From contig NZ_VICB01000013.1 of NCBI RefSeq assembly GCF_006546835.1, forward strand, positions 124,001-188,000: a DNA stretch of 64,000 nt. Reading direction: 5' to 3'. The position numbers and the translations under genes are program-made. Position 1 is the stretch's first letter. Each line of letters opens with the position of its first letter. Positions 7,949 to 15,089 of this stretch are shown here, piece after piece. Source of the DNA: Actinomyces johnsonii. GTDB taxonomy: Bacteria > Actinomycetota > Actinomycetes > Actinomycetales > Actinomycetaceae. The notes beneath the pieces were generated by a model. The model was not told where the DNA came from, ran no database searches, and saw only the letters and a list, made by a program, of their open reading frames with translations.

Positions 7949-8923
7949 ATGCCCGCCGTTGACCACTACCTGACTTGGCTCAGCGCCATGCACGCGGAAG
8001 CCGCGCGCCTGCATCATCGAGAGATCGAGCCGGAGCACATGCTCCTCGGCCTCCTGGCCCAGGGCGGGACGGCTGCGGCCGTCTTGGCCACCCAGGGCGT
8101 GACCCTCACGCGAGCGCGTGCCGCCATCGACGAGATGGCTGATACAGATCTTGCGCGCGTGGGCATCAGCCTTTCCGACGCCCTCAGACCTTCGCCGATC
8201 GCAGCCGAAGAGCTGACTACGAAGGAGGGAGGGGAGATTCCCCTCTCGGACGCCGCCGCCGAGTTCATCAACAACAAGGGGGCTTCGTTCAACACCAGCG
8301 CTCAGGCCCTGCAAGCCCTCATCTCCTCATCCGCAGCCTCGCTCCAGTCCCCGGCTGTCAGACTTCTTGCCCACTGCGGTGTCGATATCGACTACCTGCG
8401 CACTGAGCTCAGTGAGATAGCGGTCGACAGGGAATCGGCCCTGGGACGCTACCGGATGACTGATGAGTACCGTAGGTACGGTTTGGACCGGGAGTTGAGC
8501 CAGGAACGCTTCATCTCAACGCCGGTGGCTCGTCTGACCGCCCTACTCAGTGACCCGGACCGGCTCACGTGGTGGGCTCTGCCCCGACAACAACTGACCG
8601 AGGTTCTTTCCGACGGCGCCGTGCAGAGGGTGGAGGGGCGCCGTCGAACCGGCTTCCTGAGGTGGCGGCTGGAGACGTCCGTGGACATAAGGGTTACCTG
8701 GTCGTGCACCGTCGTCTCAGGGCGTCGCGATGGTGAGGTGGCCTTCGTGAAGGACCTGCACCTGATCGAGGCTCCGGGCGGCACTCGTGTCCGCCTGGTT
8801 CTGGCGCATCGCACGTGGGGTCCGCTGGGGGCGCTGCTCTACCCGATCTTCTGGCGGGGGACTCGTCTGGGGGTGGAGAACACGCTCACCGGTATCGCGC
8901 GGGCTGCGGCGGAGGATTCGTGA
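7949..8923 (+). CDS. Clp N-domain protein without ATPase, with SRPBCC-like C-terminus
   Basis: This 324-residue protein has two Clp N-terminal repeats: the first at about 1-65 (HAEAARLHHREIEPEHMLLG), the second at about 98-155 (LSDAAAEFINNKG...LAHCGVDIDYLR). No Walker motifs follow, so it is not a Clp ATPase. Residues 190-324 look like an SRPBCC/START-type fold: predicted beta strands, conserved-looking W and G positions, and a terminal amphipathic helix. That fold call is inference. The ATG at 7949 is chosen because AGGAGG (7935-7940) lies 8 nt upstream; another ATG at 7943 overlaps the preceding stop. It is translationally coupled to the HTH gene, with which it probably forms a regulatory module. 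Confidence 0.75.
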   Translation: MPAVDHYLTWLSAMHAEAARLHHREIEPEHMLLGLLAQGGTAAAVLATQGVTLTRARAAIDEMADTDLARVGISLSDALRPSPIAAEELTTKEGGEIPLSDAAAEFINNKGASFNTSAQALQALISSSAASLQSPAVRLLAHCGVDIDYLRTELSEIAVDRESALGRYRMTDEYRRYGLDRELSQERFISTPVARLTALLSDPDRLTWWALPRQQLTEVLSDGAVQRVEGRRRTGFLRWRLETSVDIRVTWSCTVVSGRRDGEVAFVKDLHLIEAPGGTRVRLVLAHRTWGPLGALLYPIFWRGTRLGVENTLTGIARAAAEDS

Positions 8924-9002
8924 GCCGAGGGCCAAGACCGGGAACGGACCGGGGCGGTCGCCGCGAGCCCGAGCAGGGGACCTGATATGCCCGGCAAGAC
9001 GG

Positions 9003-9037
9003 GCGGGGCCCCGCACCGTGATGGTGCGGGGCCCCGC
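9003..9037. terminator. strong bidirectional stem-loop terminator
   Basis: GCGGGGCCCCGCACC (9003-9017) pairs perfectly with 9023-9037 across a 5-nt loop. It sits between the convergent Clp-N gene and the E2 gene. There is no T-tract, as is common in GC-rich Actinobacteria. Confidence 0.8.
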
Positions 9038-9062
9038 TGACGTTAGAGGGCCGAGCTCAGGC

Positions 9063-10763
9063 TCACAGGCCCAGCTCGCCGCCGAAGTCGCCCTCCTCGA
9101 GGCGCTTCTTGACCGTCATGAGGTAGCGGGCCGCGTCCGCACCGTCCACCAGTCGGTGGTCGTAGGACAGAGCCAGGTAGCACACCGAGCGGATGGCGAT
9201 GACCTCGCCGCCATCGGCGTCCTTGATGACCCGGGGCTGGCGCTGGATGGCACCCAGACCCAGGATAGCGACCTCCGGCTGGTTGATGATCGGGGTGTCG
9301 AACAGGGCGCCACCGCTGCCGGTGTTGGTGATCGTGAAGGTCGAGCCGCTGAGCTCATCGGGGTTGACCTTGTTGTCCCGGGTGCGGGCGGCCAGGTCGT
9401 TGATGCGCTTGGCCAGCCCGGGGATGTTGAGGTCGCCGGCATTCTTGACCACGGGCACGAGCAGGCCGCGCGGTGTATCCACCGCGATGCCCACGTGCTC
9501 GACGTCGTGGTAGGTGACGTTCTTGCCCTCGATGGATGCGTTGATCTTCGGGTGGGCCTTGAGGGCCTCCGTGGCGGCCTGGACGAAGAAGGGCAGGAAG
9601 GTCAGCTTGGTGCCGTTCTTGGCCAGGAAGTCGTTCTTCGCGCGGGCGCGCAGTGCCGCAACGCGAGTGACATCCACCTCGACGACGGTGGTCAGCTGAG
9701 CAGAGGTCTGCAGCGAGTCGATCATGCGCTCGGCGATGACCTGGCGCAGGCGGCTCATCTTCTCCGTGCTGCCGCGCAGGGTCGTGTCCACCTCGGGCTT
9801 GGCCGAGGCAGGCTTGGCCGCGGCCGCGGGGGCGGGTGCCTGGGCGGCAGCAGCGGCTGCTGCGCGGGCCTCCTCGACGGCCTTGGCAGCGGCCTCCACG
9901 TCCTGCTTGCGGATACGGCCGCCCACGCCGGTGCCGGTGACGGTGGACAGGTCCACGCCCTTGTCCCTGGCGAGCTTGCGAACGATCGGCGTGACGTAGG
10001 AGCCCGTGGCGCCCGAGCTCACCGGTGCGGCGGGCGCGGGTGCTGCGGCCATGGCGGGAGTAGGAGCAGACGGTGCTGCTGCGGGGACCGCCGCCGGCGC
10101 GGCGGCAGGAGCGGGGGCCTCCGGCGTGGCCACCGGGGCGGGTGCTGCTGCCGGGGCCGCCGACGGGGAGCCGATGATGGCCAGGACGGTGCCGACCTCC
10201 ACGGTCTCGTCCTCGGGGACGCGGATCTCCAGCAGGACCCCGGATGCGGGGGAGGGGACCTCGGTGTCCACCTTGTCGGTGGCGACCTCCAGCAGGGGCT
10301 CGTCGGCCTCGACGGCGTCGCCCACGGCCTTGAGCCAGGAGGAGACCGTCCCCTCGGTGACGGACTCACCCAGAGCGGGCATCTTCACCTCGGTGCCCTC
10401 TGTGGAGCCGGTCGACGGTGCGGCGGCCGGCGGCGCTGCCGGAGCCGGTGCCGGCTCGGCGGCAGGAGCGGGCTCCGGTGCAGCGGGCGCCTCGGCGGGT
10501 GTAGCCGGTGAGGCGCCCGCTTCGGAGGGATCGCCGATGATGGCCAGGACGGTGCCGACCTCCACGGTCTCGTCCTCGGGGACGCGGATCTCCAGCAGGA
10601 CCCCGGATGCGGGGGAGGGGACCTCGGTGTCCACCTTGTCGGTGGCGACCTCCAGCAGGGGCTCGTCGGCCTCGACGGCGTCGCCCACGGCCTTGAGCCA
10701 GGAGGAGACCGTCCCCTCGGTGACGGACTCACCCAGAGCGGGCATCTTCACGGACTCTGACAT
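9063..10763 (-). CDS. sucB: dihydrolipoamide acyltransferase (E2) with two lipoyl domains
   Basis: E2 core of a 2-oxo acid dehydrogenase complex; actinobacterial proteins of this type are named SucB but in several species serve pyruvate dehydrogenase. Domains in order: lipoyl 1 (1-77, lysine K43 in TDKVDTE), Ala/Pro linker, lipoyl 2 (about 122-198, K164), Ala/Pro linker, E3/E1-binding domain ([17 protein letters not shown]), Ala-rich linker, catalytic domain ending with [14 protein letters not shown], which holds the catalytic His and Asp. The two lipoyl domains are identical in DNA over 219 bp. lpdA lies 30 nt upstream in the same operon. Lipoylation would need lipA and lipB. Which oxo acid is used cannot be decided here because no E1 gene is present. 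Confidence 0.93.
   Translation of the reverse strand: MSESVKMPALGESVTEGTVSSWLKAVGDAVEADEPLLEVATDKVDTEVPSPASGVLLEIRVPEDETVEVGTVLAIIGDPSEAGASPATPAEAPAAPEPAPAAEPAPAPAAPPAAAPSTGSTEGTEVKMPALGESVTEGTVSSWLKAVGDAVEADEPLLEVATDKVDTEVPSPASGVLLEIRVPEDETVEVGTVLAIIGSPSAAPAAAPAPVATPEAPAPAAAPAAVPAAAPSAPTPAMAAAPAPAAPVSSGATGSYVTPIVRKLARDKGVDLSTVTGTGVGGRIRKQDVEAAAKAVEEARAAAAAAAQAPAPAAAAKPASAKPEVDTTLRGSTEKMSRLRQVIAERMIDSLQTSAQLTTVVEVDVTRVAALRARAKNDFLAKNGTKLTFLPFFVQAATEALKAHPKINASIEGKNVTYHDVEHVGIAVDTPRGLLVPVVKNAGDLNIPGLAKRINDLAARTRDNKVNPDELSGSTFTITNTGSGGALFDTPIINQPEVAILGLGAIQRQPRVIKDADGGEVIAIRSVCYLALSYDHRLVDGADAARYLMTVKKRLEEGDFGGELGL
10170..10388. repeat. 219-bp direct repeat, copy A (lipoyl domain 2)
   Basis: Identical base for base to 10533-10751, offset 363 bp. 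It encodes the second lipoyl domain of the E2 protein. Absence of even synonymous differences points to recent duplication or ongoing gene conversion. Confidence 0.95.
10533..10751. repeat. 219-bp direct repeat, copy B (lipoyl domain 1)
   Basis: Identical to 10170-10388; encodes the first lipoyl domain. The flanking Ala/Pro linkers differ between copies, so identity stops at the domain borders. Confidence 0.95.
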
Positions 10764-10793
10764 TGCTGTCTTCCTTACTCTCGTCTAGCTGGA

Positions 10794-12167
10794 TCAGCCG
10801 TGGTTGTGCAGCGGCTTGCCGGCGAGGGCCATGGCGGCCTCGCCGAGGGTCTCGTTCTGGGTGGGGTGGGCGTGGACCAGGGAGGCGACGTCGTCGGCGT
10901 CGGCCTCCCAGGACACCATGAGCTGGCCCTCTCCGACCTGCTCCCCCATGCGGGCGCCGATGGCGTGGAAGCCCACGATGGGGCCGTCCTTGAGGGAGAC
11001 GAGTTTGACGAAGCCCTGGGTCCCCAGGATCTGGCTCTTGGCGTTGCCGGCCACGTTGAACTCGGCGGTGGTGATGTTGTCCTTGCCGTGGATCTCAGCG
11101 GCCTTCGCCTCGGACAGTCCCACCGAGGCGATCTCGGGCTCGCAGAAGGTGACCTTGGGGACCAGGACGTCGTCGACCGGGGTCGGGTCCAGGCCCGCGA
11201 TCTTCTCCGCCACGACGATGCCCTGGGCGAAGCCGCGGTGGGCGAGTTGGACGCCGGGGACGATGTCGCCCACGGCCCACACGCCGGGGACGTTGGTGCG
11301 GCCGTACTCGTCGGCCAGGACGAAGCCGCGGTCCATGGCGACCCCGACCTCCTCGTATCCCAGGTTAGCCGTGGCCGGTCCGCGGCCCACGGCGATGAGC
11401 AGGACCTCGGCCTCGTGGGTCTGGCCGTCCTGGGTGCGTACGGTCACGCCGCCGTCGTGGCGCTCGACCGATTCGAACATCGTGTTGGTGCGGAAGGTGA
11501 TCTTGCGCTTGCGGAAGGCGCGCTCGAGCTGCTTGGAGATCGCCTCGTCCTCGTTGGGGACCAGGTGAGCGAGCCCCTCGATGATGGTGACCCGGCTGCC
11601 CATGGAGGCCCACGCCGAGGCGAACTCCACCCCGATGACGCCCCCGCCCAGGATCACTGCGGAGGCGGGGACGTGGTCCATCTCCAGCGCCTCCTCAGAG
11701 GTGATGACGCCTCCGGTGATCTCCTGCCCGATGGTCTTGGAGTAGGAGCCGGAGGCGAGGACCACGTTGCGGCCGGTGATGCGACGGCCGTCAACCTCGA
11801 CGGCGTCCGCGGCCACCAGGCGCCCCCAGCCCTGGATCAGGTCGATGCCCCGCGAGGAGACCAGGCCCTCAAGGCCCTTGTGCATCCGCGAGACGATGCC
11901 GTTCTTGTAGTTCTGGACGCCCGGCATGTCAACGCCCTCGAAGGCCGCCCTGATGCCGACCGTGGCGGCCTCGCGCACGGCGTCGGCGGTCTCGGCGGCA
12001 TGCAGCAGGGCCTTGGTGGGCACGCAGCCGCGGTGAAGGCAGGTGCCCCCCAGCTTGTCGGCCTCGATGAGGGCGACCTTGAGGCCCAACTGGGCGCCTC
12101 GCAGGGCAGCGGCGTAGCCCCCTGATCCCGCGCCCAGAATGACCATGTCGTAGACGGTCTCTGTCAC
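10794..12167 (-). CDS. lpdA: dihydrolipoyl dehydrogenase (E3)
   Basis: Flavoprotein that reoxidises dihydrolipoamide on E2 with NAD+. Seen in the 457 residues: FAD-binding GAGSGG at 12-17, redox disulfide C43-C48 in GGTCLHRGCVPTK, NAD-binding GGGVIGVEFAS, second FAD motif VWAVGDIV, and the C-terminal dimer-interface pair in HAHPTQNE, whose His-Glu completes the partner's active site. The start is GTG at 12167 with AAGGAG 7 nt upstream. It is the first gene of an lpdA-E2 operon. A DosR-like palindrome lies about 105-125 bp upstream. Confidence 0.97.
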   Translation of the reverse strand: MTETVYDMVILGAGSGGYAAALRGAQLGLKVALIEADKLGGTCLHRGCVPTKALLHAAETADAVREAATVGIRAAFEGVDMPGVQNYKNGIVSRMHKGLEGLVSSRGIDLIQGWGRLVAADAVEVDGRRITGRNVVLASGSYSKTIGQEITGGVITSEEALEMDHVPASAVILGGGVIGVEFASAWASMGSRVTIIEGLAHLVPNEDEAISKQLERAFRKRKITFRTNTMFESVERHDGGVTVRTQDGQTHEAEVLLIAVGRGPATANLGYEEVGVAMDRGFVLADEYGRTNVPGVWAVGDIVPGVQLAHRGFAQGIVVAEKIAGLDPTPVDDVLVPKVTFCEPEIASVGLSEAKAAEIHGKDNITTAEFNVAGNAKSQILGTQGFVKLVSLKDGPIVGFHAIGARMGEQVGEGQLMVSWEADADDVASLVHAHPTQNETLGEAAMALAGKPLHNHG

Positions 12168-12271
12168 GAACTCACTCCTTGTTGATTGGTCACGACGCCC
12201 TCATGGGGCGGCTCGGCACGGGGTCATTGTTTCACCTGAAGAGGGCGTGCAGGAGTCAGAGGGATTGCTGT

Positions 12272-12291
12272 TTAGGGACTAGAGTCCTGAA
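12272..12291. promoter_or_regulatory. DosR/DevR-like palindrome upstream of lpdA
   Basis: The core GGGACTAGAGTCCT, flanked by TTA and GAA, matches the known mycobacterial DosR box (core GGGACTWWAGTCCC, flanks TTS and SAA) at about 17 of 20 positions. Similar sites precede pflB at 21720 and 21784. No TANNNT -10 element stands at activator distance on the lpdA strand, so repression is as likely as activation. Confidence 0.55.
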
Positions 12292-12322
12292 AACGCAGTG
12301 ATACCCATCACCATGTGTGGGT

Positions 12323-12385
12323 CGTGTCTGCAACGAGCCCCGCCGTTGACCGCGACCGTGACCGCGCTGACTCGTTGCAGACACG
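12323..12385. repeat. 15-bp perfect inverted repeat with 33-nt loop
   Basis: CGTGTCTGCAACGAG (12323-12337) pairs exactly with 12371-12385. It lies 16 nt after the pepA stop and about 155 bp upstream of lpdA. As RNA from pepA it could act as a terminator, although no T-tract follows. It could also be an operator. Confidence 0.6.
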
Positions 12386-12401
12386 CAAGAGGCTCAAGAA
12401 C

Positions 12402-14351
12402 TCAAGAAAGGATGCTGACCTCGGCGGATAGTGAACGGAGCAGCTCCACCAGTGTGGAGACTCCCATCCCGGTGCCTCCGGTGGGCGTCAGCCCCCAGGG
12501 CGAGGAGTCGTTGTAGGCGGGCCCGGCGATGTCGAGGTGCGCCCATGGCCGACGTCCGACGAACTCGCGCAGGAACAGCCCGGCCGAGAGCATCCCTCCG
12601 GCGCGGGAACCGACCTTGGTATTGCGCAGATCGGCGAAGGGCGAGTCCAGGGTCGCACGCAGGTGCGCTGGCAGCGGCATCGGCCAGAAGGACTCTCCCG
12701 CCCGCTGGGCCGCGGCGACGACCTCCTCGCGAAGGTCCGGTGTTCCCATGACGGCGGCTACATGGTCTCCCAGTGCCACGATCTGAGCACCGGTGAGAGT
12801 GGCCACGTCTAGGACGGCGTCGGGCTCCTCCGTGACGGCCCTGGCTAGGGCGTCGGCCATGACCAACCGGCCCTCGGCGTCGGTGTTCGTCACCTCCACG
12901 GTCGTGCCGTCGAACATCGTGATGATGTCGCTGGGGCGCTGGGCGTCGGCGCCAGGCATATTCTCGGCGAGCGCCAGCCAGGCGGTCACGCGGATCGGCA
13001 GAGCCAGGCGAGCGGCCGTGATGACGGCGCCCAGCACGGTGGCGGCGCCCGCCATGTCGGACTTCATCTCGGGCATGGAGGCGGCCGGTTTGAGGGACAG
13101 GCCCCCGGAGTCGAAGGTGATTCCCTTGCCGATGAGTGCGACGTGCTTGGGGCGGGGGGCGTCATTGTCTCCTTCGGTCTCCGAGAGCGTCTGGTTCGCA
13201 GCGCCCTCGCCGGACTGCGGGGGCGCCCACTCCAGGCGGACCAGTCGCGCCGGGTGCACCGAGCCCTGCGCCACACCGAGGATCCCGCCGAATCCCTGCT
13301 CGATCAGTGCTGGGGCGTCCCAGACCTCGACGTTGATCCCGGCCCCCTGCCCGGCCTCGCGGGCCCTGTCGGCGAAGACCTCCGGGGTCAGGCGGTTGGG
13401 CGGTTCGTTGACGAGGTCTCGGGTCAGCGCGGTGGCCTCGGCCAGTGCTAGGGCGCCGGTCAGAGCCGCCTGCCCCTCGGGCGTGTCCGAAAGAGGTGAG
13501 ACGATGGAGATGTTCTTCAACGGGGCGGCCTGTTTGGAGGAGGGCTCCCGCCCCGGGCGGTTCCCGTTCTCCGTCGCCTTCCAGGAGTAGGCGCCCAGTG
13601 CGGCTCCGTGAGCGACGGCGGCGAGCTGCGCCTCCGAGAGAGCGGGCAGCGCCAGGACCGCGGAGCCGGTTCCGACCAGTTCCCTGGTGGCGCGTCCGGC
13701 GGCACGGCGCAGCAGACCCGTCTGGTCGTGCCCCAGAGCGGCTTCGTCGTCGGTGGTGACGGCCAGGGGGTCGGTGTCGGCCCAGCCCGTTCCGACGCCG
13801 ACGACGAGGATCGTTGCCGGACCGTGGTACTTCGTGGTGCTCACCGACGATGCCGGCAGGCGCACTACGGAGTCCTGGGCGCCGGAGAAGCCCAGTGAGG
13901 GCAGCAGGGCGGCGAGCGTGTCGATGTCCAGGTCCTCCAGGGCGCTGCTGGAGGGAGGCTCAAGGCCCTCCAGAAGGATCTCGGGCGTCTCTGCCCCATC
14001 TCTGCCCGGTGCTGCGGCCAGGACAAGCACGTCGGCCGTCGGCTCAGCGCCGGAGGAGGCTCCGGTGTCCTCGTCGGCGTCCTCATCGGTGTCCGCGTCG
14101 GCATCCGTGTCTTGATCGCCATCGGCGTCCTTGGCGCCGTCCGCCTTCTGATCGGCCTCCTGCTCCACGTCCGAGGAACCGGTCTCCGGCGCCTCGGCCC
14201 GGTCCTGTGCGTCGGCGGGGTCGGACTCCTCGGCGGACCGGGCCTCATCGACCGTGTCGACCTCGGCCTGATTGCTGAGGTCGGTATCCTTGCGGTCATC
14301 GTCCACCGAGGCGTGTGCGTTCAGGGAATTGGTCAACTTAATGGTGCTCAC
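12402..14351 (-). CDS. pepA: leucyl aminopeptidase (M17)
   Basis: Cytosolic metallo-aminopeptidase removing N-terminal residues from peptides. The C-terminal half carries M17 hallmarks: metal and active-site lysine segment GKGITFDSGGLSLKP, SDMAGAA, the signature NTDAEGRL, and the GGTGMGV end. The N-terminal half contains an unusual acidic stretch (repeated D, A, E and T, within about residues 15-105), making the protein 649 residues against roughly 500 for the family. GTG at 14351 is chosen because a -10 TACTAT (complement of 14359-14364) ends 7 nt before it, suggesting a leaderless mRNA; an upstream ATG at 14420 would add 23 residues. Divergent from the membrane protein gene at 14439. Confidence 0.92.
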   Translation of the reverse strand: MSTIKLTNSLNAHASVDDDRKDTDLSNQAEVDTVDEARSAEESDPADAQDRAEAPETGSSDVEQEADQKADGAKDADGDQDTDADADTDEDADEDTGASSGAEPTADVLVLAAAPGRDGAETPEILLEGLEPPSSSALEDLDIDTLAALLPSLGFSGAQDSVVRLPASSVSTTKYHGPATILVVGVGTGWADTDPLAVTTDDEAALGHDQTGLLRRAAGRATRELVGTGSAVLALPALSEAQLAAVAHGAALGAYSWKATENGNRPGREPSSKQAAPLKNISIVSPLSDTPEGQAALTGALALAEATALTRDLVNEPPNRLTPEVFADRAREAGQGAGINVEVWDAPALIEQGFGGILGVAQGSVHPARLVRLEWAPPQSGEGAANQTLSETEGDNDAPRPKHVALIGKGITFDSGGLSLKPAASMPEMKSDMAGAATVLGAVITAARLALPIRVTAWLALAENMPGADAQRPSDIITMFDGTTVEVTNTDAEGRLVMADALARAVTEEPDAVLDVATLTGAQIVALGDHVAAVMGTPDLREEVVAAAQRAGESFWPMPLPAHLRATLDSPFADLRNTKVGSRAGGMLSAGLFLREFVGRRPWAHLDIAGPAYNDSSPWGLTPTGGTGMGVSTLVELLRSLSAEVSILS

Positions 14352-14438
14352 GTTGTGAATAGTAACGTTCTGGCATTGGTTAGAGGCTGAGTTGGCGCCG
14401 CGCGTGCCGGAGGTCATCACGTGGAAAGGTCGTTCCTC

Positions 14439-15047
14439 ATGGACGAGCGCTCATCGGTACGCCCGGTTCAGGACACCCGCCGCCCCGCCTACGGATGGGG
14501 GCGCATCCTGGTCGGCGTCTTCGCCGTCTTCGGTGCGATAGTCCTCATTCCCTCCATGATCTCGCTGGTGCGGAATCCCACCGAGGCGCCGGCTGTGTGG
14601 GCTTTCAATCTGCTGGGAGGTGGGTTGTACATCCTCCTGGCCGTGTGCGTGGCCCACAATGGGCGACGGATGCGCAACATCGGCTGGATGTGCTTGGGAG
14701 CGCTGGCCACGATGGCGGTGCTCATCGGTGTCCTGACCATGACCGAGGCCCCTTCGACGACTGCGGACCTTAGCGCGTCGGTGTGGGCGCACTGGGGTGG
14801 CTCCAGGTGGTACCTCCCGGCGATCCTGCCGGTCGTGGCCGCCGCATGGATGTGGATGTCCGATCCTCGGCGCATCGTGGCCAACGCCGAACGCATCACA
14901 GAGCTGTCCGACACCCTCACCGAGAGTTTCACCGAGAAGGCCCGAGCAGTCCAGGAGAGCCGCGCTCTCAAGAGCTCCCGGACCAGTGAGGCAGCATCCC
15001 CGCAAACGCCCGCGAACGGGACCGTCCCGCCCGGCGGGAAGCAGTGA
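14439..15047 (+). CDS. hypothetical four-helix membrane protein
   Basis: I do not recognise this 202-residue protein. It has four hydrophobic segments: about 21-44 (WGRILVGVFAVFGAIVLIPS), 53-72, 83-101, and 127-142 (YLPAILPVVAAAWMWM). The C-terminal tail of about 60 residues is polar and probably cytoplasmic. The ATG at 14439 is preceded by GGAAAGG at 14423-14429. It is divergent from pepA and convergent with the CLC gene, so it is probably transcribed alone. Confidence 0.7.
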   Translation: MDERSSVRPVQDTRRPAYGWGRILVGVFAVFGAIVLIPSMISLVRNPTEAPAVWAFNLLGGGLYILLAVCVAHNGRRMRNIGWMCLGALATMAVLIGVLTMTEAPSTTADLSASVWAHWGGSRWYLPAILPVVAAAWMWMSDPRRIVANAERITELSDTLTESFTEKARAVQESRALKSSRTSEAASPQTPANGTVPPGGKQ

Positions 15048-15074
15048 ACCGACGAGGCATCCGGCGCCTCGGTT
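15047..15074. terminator. imperfect stem-loop between convergent genes
   Basis: AACCGACGAGGC pairs with GCCTCGGTT with a 3-nt bulge, immediately after the membrane-protein stop and before the CLC stop. It is a plausible bidirectional terminator. Confidence 0.4.
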
Positions 15075-15089
15075 GAGGGCGGGTGTGCG

